Shown here in pieces: positions 41,521 through 49,284 of a DNA stretch of 64,000 nt. The notes beneath the pieces were generated by a model that was not told the DNA's origin, did not search any database, and was given only the letters and a program-made list of their open reading frames with translations. Source of the stretch: Scatosoma sp045632265. GTDB taxonomy: Bacteria; Bacillota; Clostridia; Christensenellales; Borkfalkiaceae. Position 1 is the stretch's first letter; every line of letters begins with the position of its first letter. Both the position numbers and the translations under genes were made by a program. Where the stretch lies: positions 62,001-126,000 of the forward strand of contig JAZQWG010000027.1 of NCBI GenBank assembly GCA_045632265.1. The letters run 5' to 3'.

Positions 41521-41733
41521 TTACAACGCAACAACATTTTTTGCGCGAAGTTTTTCGGGCTTTTCGGGATCCGTTTCGATTTCAAAAGACACCTTTTGGC
41601 CTTCTTTCAATCGACGATATCCTTCGGCCTGAATCGCAGAAAAATGTACGAATACGTCATCGCCACCTTCTTCGTTGGCAATAAAACCGTAGCCTTTTTC
41701 CGCGTTGAACCACTTCACCGTACCTTGACTCAT
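41521..41733 (-). CDS. csp: Cold-shock domain protein
   Basis: 70 aa. Single OB-fold cold-shock domain with GTVKWFNAEKGYGFI (RNP1 region), DVFVHFSAI (RNP2) and a C-terminal PEKLRAKNVVAL. It binds single-stranded RNA and DNA as an RNA chaperone. GGAGGGGTGGATA precedes the ATG. The promoter lies ~85 bp upstream, giving a leader of the kind that often carries a temperature-responsive structure in csp genes. Confidence 0.96.
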   Translation of the reverse strand: MSQGTVKWFNAEKGYGFIANEEGGDDVFVHFSAIQAEGYRRLKEGQKVSFEIETDPEKPEKLRAKNVVAL

Positions 41734-41821
41734 TATCCACCCCTCCGAATCCTTTATTGCACAGCTCGCGCACTTTCACAAAAGGACACGTTTCGGTTTG
41801 GAGCTTTGTGCTAGTAATTGT

Positions 41822-41850
41822 ATTATAACATATATTCTGTGCTTTTGCAA
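41822..41850 (-). promoter_or_regulatory. Cold-shock gene promoter
   Basis: On the minus strand: TTGCAA, 17 bp, TATAAT; predicted leader about 80 nt. Confidence 0.75.
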
Positions 41851-41932
41851 TACTATTTTTCAATTTTTTGACGATTTTTGCGTGATTTTTACATATTTTT
41901 TATTGATTTTACGCTTGTTTTTCACAAAATAA

Positions 41933-41961
41933 TAGACTTTTATAGGCAAATGTGTTATAAT
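41933..41961 (+). promoter_or_regulatory. uppP promoter
   Basis: TAGACT, 17 bp, TATAAT. Confidence 0.65.
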
Positions 41962-42011
41962 ACCCCTATCACAGCGTATAATACAAAAACGCCCATTTAG
42001 AAGGTTTTATC

Positions 42012-42875
42012 ATGGATTTTATCGAAGTTTTGAAAATTATATTATTTGGGATTATCGAAGGAATAACCGAGTGGCTTCCCGTGTCGAGTACGGGACATTT
42101 AATCCTTTTTGAAAAGTTTATCCACATGAACTTCTCTTCGGCGTTTTTGGGCATGTTTGAATACGTTATTCAGCTTGCCGCTATCCTTGCCGTAGTCGTC
42201 TTATTTTGGAATAAAATTTGCCCTATCGGCGTAAAGAAAACGGACGAGAAAAAATCCCTTTGCTGGAAAAAAGATTCGCTCACCCTTTGGGGGAAAATCA
42301 TTTTGGCATGCGTGCCCGCCGTCTTTGCCTTGCTTATCGACGTATTGTTCCTTGATAAAATCAAAGACAGTATGCTTGAAACGGCGATTATCGCAAGCAT
42401 GCTTATCGTTTACGGCGTAGCCTTTATCCTTATCGAGAAATTCTACACGAAAAACGCAACCATCACGGACGTAGCCGATATTTCGTGGAAAAATGCTTTC
42501 TTTATCGGCTGTTTCCAAATTCTTGCGTGTATCCCCGGCACTTCCCGCTCGGGCGTGACGATTTTGGGTGCGTTGCTTCTTTGCATTTCCCGCACGGCGG
42601 CAGCGGAATTCACTTTCTTCCTTGCTATCCCCACCATGGTGGGCACAAGCGGCTATAAAATCCTTGATTTCTTCCTTGACGGAAACAAGCTTGGCTCGGC
42701 GGAAATCCTTGCCCTTGTCATCGGTTGCGTGGTGGCGTTTGCCGTATCCATGTTTGCCATTAAGTTCCTTATGAACTTTGTAAAAAAGCACAATTTCAAG
42801 CCTTTTGGTTGGTATCGTATCGGTCTTGGCGTAGTGGTGCTGATCGTCCTTGTGCTTATCCCAAGTTTTGCTTAA
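42012..42875 (+). CDS. uppP: Undecaprenyl-diphosphatase
   Basis: 287 aa polytopic membrane enzyme (BacA/UppP). The two catalytic boxes are EGITEWLPVSSTGHLIL (~15-31) and PGTSRSGVTILGALL (~178-192). It recycles undecaprenyl pyrophosphate for cell-wall synthesis and confers bacitracin tolerance. A weak AGAAGGTTTTATC site precedes the ATG. Monocistronic, divergent from the cold-shock gene and convergent with the SGNH esterase gene. Confidence 0.97.
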   Translation: MDFIEVLKIILFGIIEGITEWLPVSSTGHLILFEKFIHMNFSSAFLGMFEYVIQLAAILAVVVLFWNKICPIGVKKTDEKKSLCWKKDSLTLWGKIILACVPAVFALLIDVLFLDKIKDSMLETAIIASMLIVYGVAFILIEKFYTKNATITDVADISWKNAFFIGCFQILACIPGTSRSGVTILGALLLCISRTAAAEFTFFLAIPTMVGTSGYKILDFFLDGNKLGSAEILALVIGCVVAFAVSMFAIKFLMNFVKKHNFKPFGWYRIGLGVVVLIVLVLIPSFA

Positions 42876-42892
42876 TCTACCATTAAAAACAT

Positions 42893-42923
42893 AAGCGGAA
42901 ATGCGTTTGCATTTCCGCTTTTT
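42893..42923. terminator. Bidirectional terminator between uppP and SGNH esterase
   Basis: 12-bp perfect stem AAGCGGAAATGC / GCATTTCCGCTT with T tracts on both sides. Confidence 0.9.
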
Positions 42924-42927
42924 TCTT

Positions 42928-43968
42928 TTAGAAAAACTTTTTCATTTCCTTGATGATCGCCGTCGCCATCGAATAAAAGCCCAAATCGGTGGGATGAATA
43001 CTATCCACCGTGCCCGCGCCCTTTGCAAGGTGCATAAGTTTGCTTCCACCAACGAAATAAACGTTGTTATCCCCCCGTAAACGGGCGTTTTCGTACGTTT
43101 GCTTAATCACACTCATGCGCGCCTTTTCTTCGTTATTTAGGCAGTATTTTGGCCGTGAAAGGATAACGATAGGAATATCGGGGTGTTTTTCACGAACGGC
43201 TAAAAACAGCTTTTCGTGCGTGTTTTTCAAATGCTCGATTGTGGGTGCGTTGTGGTCGTAATCAAGCACGAAAGCGGACGCTTCAAGCCCCGCAAGGTGC
43301 GCTATCATTTCATCTTCCGCAAGCGCGCTACCAGAAAAACCAAGATTGATATAATCGGCGTTAAATTGACGAGAAATATACCCTTGATAGGTTGCCCCAG
43401 GTCGCGAAGCGCAACCACCTTGCGTAATGGACGAGCCGTAGAAAACGATAGGCTTTTCAACCAAGTACGGCGTGGGCGCAAGCACTTTCGCCCCCTTTTG
43501 CAAGCCGATATACAGCTCGCTTATCTCGCTATAAAGGGGAAAATTGATAGTGATTTCTCTTGTCTTTTTTCCGCCAAGCTCGATAAGACCTTGGTATCCG
43601 TCCGTTGCATCCATGGGCGGCAAAAAGGAGGCTGTGTATTCGTTTTTTACGTACAAATCAAACCCCGCCGAGCCGCAAAAGGTGAAGTGTGGCATTTTGC
43701 CAAGCGACGGCGATTTGACGTACAAGGCAACGTAGGGCGAATTTGTGATAAAGCGCACTCTTCCCCCAGCCGTGTTGGCGTGCAAGAAATGCACCCGCTC
43801 GCTTACCCTTTTAGCTACGTCTTCGCTCATGCGGCGATATTGCCCGTTTTCATAGAAAACGCCGTGCAAGGAAAAAGGATAGTCAAGTGGGCTGAAATAC
43901 CGCACGTCCGTCTTGCCAACGGCGCACTCAATTTTGAAATTTTTATCAATTTGGGAAATGTCTGCCAT
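42928..43968 (-). CDS. SGNH/GDSL hydrolase with GxDLY N-terminal domain
   Basis: 346 aa from the ATG after GGGGAGCTACC; the longer ORF to 44742 is read-through of the dehydrogenase shadow. Residues ~40-150 are a beta-sandwich with the GFDLYVK motif (GxDLY domain). Residues ~155-346 are the SGNH esterase: GSSITQGG (nucleophile Ser), the block II Gly at NLGFSGSA, and DSIHPTDLGF (Asp/His). No signal peptide, so it is probably intracellular. Relatives remove acetyl or other acyl groups from imported sugars. Its own consensus promoter lies upstream. Confidence 0.88.
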   Translation of the reverse strand: MADISQIDKNFKIECAVGKTDVRYFSPLDYPFSLHGVFYENGQYRRMSEDVAKRVSERVHFLHANTAGGRVRFITNSPYVALYVKSPSLGKMPHFTFCGSAGFDLYVKNEYTASFLPPMDATDGYQGLIELGGKKTREITINFPLYSEISELYIGLQKGAKVLAPTPYLVEKPIVFYGSSITQGGCASRPGATYQGYISRQFNADYINLGFSGSALAEDEMIAHLAGLEASAFVLDYDHNAPTIEHLKNTHEKLFLAVREKHPDIPIVILSRPKYCLNNEEKARMSVIKQTYENARLRGDNNVYFVGGSKLMHLAKGAGTVDSIHPTDLGFYSMATAIIKEMKKFF

Positions 43969-43999
43969 GGTAGCTCCCCTTTCGTTGTTTTTCGCACTT

Positions 44000-44028
44000 A
44001 TTATAACAAAAACCCACCCCGCTGTCAA
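44000..44028 (-). promoter_or_regulatory. SGNH esterase promoter
   Basis: On the minus strand: TTGACA, 17 bp, TATAAT. Confidence 0.85.
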
Positions 44029-44095
44029 TATTTTTCCAAAAATTTCGTAGCGAAACGAAACGCAAAAAAGTCCATAAAAATCAAAAAAATCCATA

Positions 44096-44124
44096 TTGAC
44101 AAATAAAGGAAAAAGTGTTATAAT
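44096..44124 (+). promoter_or_regulatory. Alcohol dehydrogenase promoter
   Basis: TTGACA, 17 bp, TATAAT. Confidence 0.85.
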
Positions 44125-44160
44125 ATTGTCATAAAATAAAATTAAAGGAGAACTTATTTT

Positions 44161-45273
44161 ATGGCAAATTTTGAAATTCCCGAAAAAGCAAGAGTAGCCG
44201 TTTTGACCGGCGCAAAGAAAATCGAAATCTTTGAACTTCCCGTTCCTGAAATCGGCGACGACGAAGTACTTGTAAAGGTTGAACAAACGGGTATCTGCGG
44301 CACCGACGTACACGAATACAAAGGCGATCCGTTCGGCTATATCCCCGTAGAACTTGGCCACGAAGGCACGGGTACGGTTGTTAAACTTGGCAAAAACGTG
44401 ACGAAAGACTACTATGGCAAGCCCTTGGCAGTTGGCGACAAAATCGTAACCGGTTTGAAACCTTGCGGCGTATGCGATACGTGCAAATACGATCCCGAAC
44501 ACGTACACCTTTGCCCCGGCGGCGAAATTTTCGGTTTGATGCCCGGCGAAGCTGCTTATAAGAACTTCAACGGCTGGTTTGGCGAATATATTAAAGTGAA
44601 CGCTGGCGGCGTTATCTTCAACGTAAGCGACATGAACGTTGATTTGCGTACCTTGATCGAACCCGCAGCAGTTGTTGTACACGCTGTTGAACAAGCGAAA
44701 CAAATCTTCAACTTCAAACAAGGCTCTTACGTATTGGTACAAGGCTGCGGCCCTATCGGCTTGTTACTCCTTGCTACGGTACGCACGATGGGCGTACGCA
44801 ACATCATCGCTGTTGACGGCGACGAAAAGCGTTTGGAAATGGCAAAGAAACTTGGCGCTGCTTACACCGTAAACTTCATGAAAGAAAAAGCAGTTGACAA
44901 GATTATGGAAATCACGGGTACGGGCGCAGAAATGGCGTTCCAATGCACGGGTTCGCCTAAAGCGGCAAGCACCATTTGGAAGTACGTACGCAGAGGCGGC
45001 AGCATGTGCGAACTTGGTTTCTTCGTTGACAACGGCGACACCACGTACAACCCCCACCAAGACATCTGCAACAAGGAAATCAAAGTTATCGGTTCTTGGA
45101 CGTATCAAGCAAAAGACTGGATGCAAGCTTGCGACGTATTGAAAGAAGCTGCTTTCATCGGCTTGCCCGTAGAAGAATTGCTTACGCACAAGTATGCGCT
45201 TGCTGACATCAACGAAGCAATGGAAATGAACATCAGCATGCAAGGCTTGAAGATTGTTGTTAAAGGCGAATAA
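44161..45273 (+). CDS. Zinc-dependent medium-chain alcohol/polyol dehydrogenase
   Basis: 370 aa MDR-family enzyme. Catalytic zinc site with GICGTDVHEY and GHEGTG. The structural zinc lobe has four Cys (CGVCDTCKYDPEHVHLC, ~102-118). The Rossmann domain has VQGCGPIGLLLLATVRTMG and an Asp after the second strand (AVDGDEKR), favouring NAD+. The closest classes are sorbitol/threonine-type dehydrogenases; the substrate cannot be fixed. AAAGGAGAACTTATTTT precedes the ATG. Consensus promoter and terminator suggest strong expression. Confidence 0.88.
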   Translation: MANFEIPEKARVAVLTGAKKIEIFELPVPEIGDDEVLVKVEQTGICGTDVHEYKGDPFGYIPVELGHEGTGTVVKLGKNVTKDYYGKPLAVGDKIVTGLKPCGVCDTCKYDPEHVHLCPGGEIFGLMPGEAAYKNFNGWFGEYIKVNAGGVIFNVSDMNVDLRTLIEPAAVVVHAVEQAKQIFNFKQGSYVLVQGCGPIGLLLLATVRTMGVRNIIAVDGDEKRLEMAKKLGAAYTVNFMKEKAVDKIMEITGTGAEMAFQCTGSPKAASTIWKYVRRGGSMCELGFFVDNGDTTYNPHQDICNKEIKVIGSWTYQAKDWMQACDVLKEAAFIGLPVEELLTHKYALADINEAMEMNISMQGLKIVVKGE

Positions 45274-45304
45274 TCGCATAACCACAACCAAATAAGTAAA
45301 AATC

Positions 45305-45332
45305 AAACCCAACGCTTTTGCGTTGGGTTTAT
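45305..45332 (+). terminator. Terminator after alcohol dehydrogenase
   Basis: 11-bp stem AAACCCAACGC / GCGTTGGGTTT, followed by ATTTTGTTT. Confidence 0.9.
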
Positions 45333-45360
45333 TTTGTTTAAGCTCTTATCCTATCCATAA

Positions 45361-45388
45361 AAAAACACGGTTTTGCAACCGTGTTTTT
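45361..45388 (-). terminator. Terminator of the nine-gene glycan operon
   Basis: 12-bp perfect stem AAAAACACGGTT / AACCGTGTTTTT with T on the minus strand. Confidence 0.9.
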
Positions 45389-45407
45389 CTTGTTTTATCG
45401 TTTGGCG

Positions 45408-45686
45408 TTAAGGAATGGGAAGCGGGGGCAATTCGTCCGCACCACCGCCAAAACCCGAGCCGCTATTCCCCGAGCCACCGCCCGAAGAACCGCCACTCGA
45501 CGAACCACCGTCCGACGAACCGCTGCCATTGCCCGAGCCACCGCCCGAAGAACCGCCTTCATCTTGACCGTATTCCGAGCCGCCGCCCGTGCCGTCTTGG
45601 TCTTGTCCCTTATCGCAAGCCACGCCAAAAAGGGCAAAGCTTGCCATAGCCAGCGCCAAAATCGCTGCCAAAATTTTTTTCATCAT
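45408..45686 (-). CDS. Small Gly/Ser-rich lipoprotein
   Basis: 92 aa. A signal peptide with lipobox FGVAC (Cys ~24) is followed by an almost pure Gly/Ser/Asp/Asn chain and a C-terminal ELPPLPIP. No folded domain is expected. It could be a spacer-type or matrix lipoprotein, or a remnant. GGAGAAACGATT precedes two adjacent ATGs. Last gene of the operon, 29 bp after the 45716 gene, directly before the terminator. Confidence 0.7.
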   Translation of the reverse strand: MMKKILAAILALAMASFALFGVACDKGQDQDGTGGGSEYGQDEGGSSGGGSGNGSGSSDGGSSSGGSSGGGSGNSGSGFGGGADELPPLPIP

Positions 45687-45715
45687 AATCGTTTCTCCAG
45701 CAATACGGGGCGAAA

Positions 45716-48346
45716 TTATGCGCCGAAGTATGCGTTTGCCGCAACGTTATAATTGTAAAGAGCAACTACGAGATTGTAAAGGTTTGCAGGCGTAGAATTG
45801 TCAGCAACCGTTTGATATACGTAGGAAAGTGCGCTGTAGTTTACAACGTCTTCGCCGATTTGAACGGTGTAGGTGTTGTCAAGGTATTTAGCAACTACGT
45901 TTTCAATCGTTGCAACGTAAACGTTGCCTTCGTAGTGTTTAACAACTGCGCCCGAAACGTTGATAGCGTTGATGTCGTCCGTTCTAAAGTAGATGTTGAT
46001 CATCGTCTTTGCGCCGAGCGTCAAAGTTGCGTTTTCAATCGTCACTTTGCCTTCATTGTCAACTTTGTTTGCAGCAAATGCGGACAAGTCAGCGGAGAAT
46101 TCCACTTTCGTTTCAACAACGTCGTGTTCAAAGTATGCTCTTGCCGCTTCGCAGTATTTGATAAGCGCCAAAGCAAGGTCTTTCGTTTCTTGGCTAAAGC
46201 CGGTTGCGTGAAGCAAGCTCGTAGCGTATTCGTTTACCGTCGTCGTGTAAACGGTGTTGTCGCCGATTTTCAAGGTCACGTTCTTCTTGTAATCTTTAGG
46301 GCTAACGCTTGCAATGAACGCGAAGCAGCCTTTTGCCGCGCTGTAAACGCCCGTCACTTCTTGAGCTTCATAACCTTCTACCGTGTACGTAGCCGTAACC
46401 ACGTCACTTGCTTGGTTGGGGCATTCTACGTAGAAAATCAAACCAACGTCGCCAGCAGCGGAAACGGAAACATAACGAACCGTAGGAGCGATTTCCGTGT
46501 TTGCAATACGAGCCATCGAGCCTTGGTTGTAGCCGCTCGTGTTGAAAATCAAGAATTGGTTATAATCTTTTACGCTGTCAAGGGTGAGAATCTTCGTCAT
46601 TTCAGCCGTAGCGGAAGCATAGTAGCCGATTTCACCAACGTTCAACTTGTAATCGTGCGAGAGTGCGGTGTTAACCGTAAATACAAACGTGCTTACAGCC
46701 ATGTTTTCAGCACCCACGAAATCTTTCAAAGGAAGCAACACTACGCCTTTCGATGCGGGCAAATCCAAACAGCCGTCTGCGCCAACAACGTAGTTGTTGG
46801 AAAGACCGTCTTCCGTGATAAGCGTAGCCGTACCCGTGAAGTAGATTTCACTTGCGCCGTCCCAAACGGAAGGAGCAAATTTGAACGAGCCGTTGCCAAC
46901 GTATTCCATTTGAACAGCCAAAATACCGTTTGCCATATCCAAAGCGGAAGCGGAATCAAGCGTAACGAGCATCTTTGCATAAGTAGCTTCCGCCGTGTAT
47001 TCTACACCGCTCCAAGAAACGCCGTAAGCAAATGCGTTATCGCCCGTTCTCATTTCGTATTCGGTAGGCATTTCGGGGATATATTCAATTCTTTCACTCG
47101 TCATACCTGCCAAAGCGTTGTCCGTAACCTTCCAGCCTGCATCGTACATATCACGAAGGGAGGTGAAGTAGTACATTTCGTCGTTTACGCCGTCAAACCA
47201 ACCAAGTTCGCCAAGTGCAAAGGAAGAAGTGGGATAAGCATCCGCATTGATGTTGGGGATGTACATGCTTACCGAATCCCAGTTAAATACGTCGGAAACA
47301 AAGTTCGTTGCGGGGATAATCAACATACCACGCAAGCCAGCGGGAATTTCGATGTGTTGCGTAGCAACGTTGTACGCACAAATTTCGATATCCCCTTCTT
47401 CGGTGACAAAGTAAGCATAGCCCGCATTGGCAACTACGTTTGCGCCGTCAAATACTTGGGTGTAGAAGCCCGTCTTTGCATACGTTTCCATTTGCAATGC
47501 AAAATAACCGTTTGCATCAAGGTCATACACTGCACCCGTATCCGTCTTATACCATATTGTTGCATACTCAGCAGCTTCGGTGTTTACGTAGTTTGCAACG
47601 TTCCATTGTTTACCATACGCAAATGCGTTGGTGCCCGTGCGCATCGTGTAAACTTCCGTCGTTTCAGCCTTTTCGCCGATTACGGGAAGCACCGTGCCGT
47701 ATTTGGAAGAGGTCTTCCAATCTTGGCCGTCAGCCGTCGTCAAAACGTTCAATTCAGCGCCGTTGTAAGCATAGTAGCCAAGCGAGCCAAGTTTCACGTT
47801 TGCGCCCGCAAAGACAGAATGGAAGTTTGCGGTAATCATTTGAATAGTACTCAAATCAGCGCCACCAAAGTCGCTCGTAGGCACAACAACCGCACCTCTA
47901 AAGCCTGCGGGGATGTAGATACCTTGACCGCCTTGACCAACAGCAACCGAGTTGCCGTTGTCATCTACGAGATACGCATTTACGTTAAAGCCGTAGAAAA
48001 CTTCGGCACCTGCGTCAACAACGGAAGGCCACATATTGATGGTCGTATCCGTTTCGAGATGATACGCCAAATACCCTTCTCTTGCCAATGCGGGGTAATA
48101 AGGATTTTCACCCGACGCTACGTCCGATTTGAAGATAATGGTTTCCCAACCGCTTTCGTTTGCGGGAATGGTAAATTCTCTACCATTTTGGAAAGCATTG
48201 ATACTCGAATCAAACGCATATACCTTGGCTTCATCAGCCGTCACCACGGCAGAATCATTGTTTGCCGCTACGATAGAAAGAGAGAAAGCTGCAATCGTTG
48301 CGGGTACAAGCCCGTAAAGAAGCTTTTTGACTCCTCTGAGTTTCAT
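45716..48346 (-). CDS. Large secreted repeat protein of unknown function
   Basis: 876 aa. Signal peptide ~1-35 without lipobox. Three repeats of ~190 residues (~40-620) share motifs such as TGTNAFAYGKQW / TGDNAFAYGVSW, IYIPAGFRGAVVVP / LDLPASKGVVLLPLKDF and LGELGWFDG / VGEIGYYAS; they look like carbohydrate-binding beta domains. The C-terminal part (~650-876) holds two copies of a beta unit ending in a helix, YATSLLHATGFSQETKDLAL plus ARAYF, then YNLVVALYNYNVAANAYF, a module seen in gut Clostridia surface proteins. No catalytic motif or C-terminal anchor was seen. TAGGAGGAAAAAACT precedes the ATG. Confidence 0.75.
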   Translation of the reverse strand: MKLRGVKKLLYGLVPATIAAFSLSIVAANNDSAVVTADEAKVYAFDSSINAFQNGREFTIPANESGWETIIFKSDVASGENPYYPALAREGYLAYHLETDTTINMWPSVVDAGAEVFYGFNVNAYLVDDNGNSVAVGQGGQGIYIPAGFRGAVVVPTSDFGGADLSTIQMITANFHSVFAGANVKLGSLGYYAYNGAELNVLTTADGQDWKTSSKYGTVLPVIGEKAETTEVYTMRTGTNAFAYGKQWNVANYVNTEAAEYATIWYKTDTGAVYDLDANGYFALQMETYAKTGFYTQVFDGANVVANAGYAYFVTEEGDIEICAYNVATQHIEIPAGLRGMLIIPATNFVSDVFNWDSVSMYIPNINADAYPTSSFALGELGWFDGVNDEMYYFTSLRDMYDAGWKVTDNALAGMTSERIEYIPEMPTEYEMRTGDNAFAYGVSWSGVEYTAEATYAKMLVTLDSASALDMANGILAVQMEYVGNGSFKFAPSVWDGASEIYFTGTATLITEDGLSNNYVVGADGCLDLPASKGVVLLPLKDFVGAENMAVSTFVFTVNTALSHDYKLNVGEIGYYASATAEMTKILTLDSVKDYNQFLIFNTSGYNQGSMARIANTEIAPTVRYVSVSAAGDVGLIFYVECPNQASDVVTATYTVEGYEAQEVTGVYSAAKGCFAFIASVSPKDYKKNVTLKIGDNTVYTTTVNEYATSLLHATGFSQETKDLALALIKYCEAARAYFEHDVVETKVEFSADLSAFAANKVDNEGKVTIENATLTLGAKTMINIYFRTDDINAINVSGAVVKHYEGNVYVATIENVVAKYLDNTYTVQIGEDVVNYSALSYVYQTVADNSTPANLYNLVVALYNYNVAANAYFGA

Positions 48347-48404
48347 AGTTTTTTCCTCCTATATATTGTTTTTATTTTACTGCCACAAATTTAGTTGCCC
48401 TATT

Positions 48405-49250
48405 TTATTTGCCCATATTGCACTCTAAGAAGATCGCTCTTTCTTTCGGGCATTCGTTAGGGTAGTGCAAAGCCAACATTTGACGATTATCCAAAGCCGT
48501 GAATATCATACAATGCCCGCCGTCCACGCTAAACACGGGACGATCTTCGTGCTTCCACTCGCCAAAGGGGCTATCCGCGTACGCTTTTAATACGCAATAC
48601 ACTTCGTTGTGCGTGCTCGACCAAAGCATCACGAGCTTGCCCTTTTCACGGAACAAGAACGGGCCGTCGGTCACGTAGCAATCTTTTCCCCGCCAGTCCT
48701 TAAACGACGTCACGTACGGATTGTCGCTTGCGGAGAACAGGTACATAGGCTCGCCAACCGCTTTCGTCAAGTCGGGCGAAAGTTCCATTGCATACATTTG
48801 TCCGTTGGTCACTTCCAACCATTCTCTACAAAAGAAAATGTACGGTTTGCCGTCTTCCACGTACAACGTGCCGTCCAAACATTCCCAACCCTCGGGGGTG
48901 ATAGGTCCGTCCGAGATAGGCAAGAACGGGCCTTCGGGGCTGTCCGCGCGCAGGATTTGCGTCCCGCGCGAACGAGTTGCCGATTTGAACGATGCAAACA
49001 TGTAATATTTATCGTTGTAGAAAAATACTTCGGGTGCCCAGTAATCTCTATCCGACCAAAAGTTTTCGCCGTTGAAAACCACGATAGGATCGCTGAAATT
49101 TTCAAGATCGGCACTTTTATAGGTGACGAAATAGTTTACCGTGCTATAACCATCGGTAAGCCCCGTCGTGCCGTAAAGATAATATTGTTGATTCTTTTCA
49201 TCTACGAGCACGAAAGGGTCTCGAATTCTAATTTCTTCTCTTTTAAGCAT
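48405..49250 (-). CDS. Glycoside hydrolase family 43-like protein
   Basis: 281 aa, no signal peptide, so cytoplasmic. Five-bladed beta-propeller pattern with the three acidic residues of GH43: Asp in IRDPFVLVD (base, ~11), Asp near WAPEVFFYNDKYYMF (pKa modulator region) and the acid-region DGTLYVEDGKPYIFF (Glu). The clan includes arabinofuranosidases, xylosidases and galactosidases. With the GH42 gene in the same operon, an arabinose- and galactose-containing glycan is a reasonable target (inference). AAAAAGGCAGAAAAGTAT precedes the ATG. Confidence 0.85.
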   Translation of the reverse strand: MLKREEIRIRDPFVLVDEKNQQYYLYGTTGLTDGYSTVNYFVTYKSADLENFSDPIVVFNGENFWSDRDYWAPEVFFYNDKYYMFASFKSATRSRGTQILRADSPEGPFLPISDGPITPEGWECLDGTLYVEDGKPYIFFCREWLEVTNGQMYAMELSPDLTKAVGEPMYLFSASDNPYVTSFKDWRGKDCYVTDGPFLFREKGKLVMLWSSTHNEVYCVLKAYADSPFGEWKHEDRPVFSVDGGHCMIFTALDNRQMLALHYPNECPKERAIFLECNMGK

Positions 49251-49284
49251 ATACTTTTCTGCCTTTTTTGAATTTTTACCGTGA

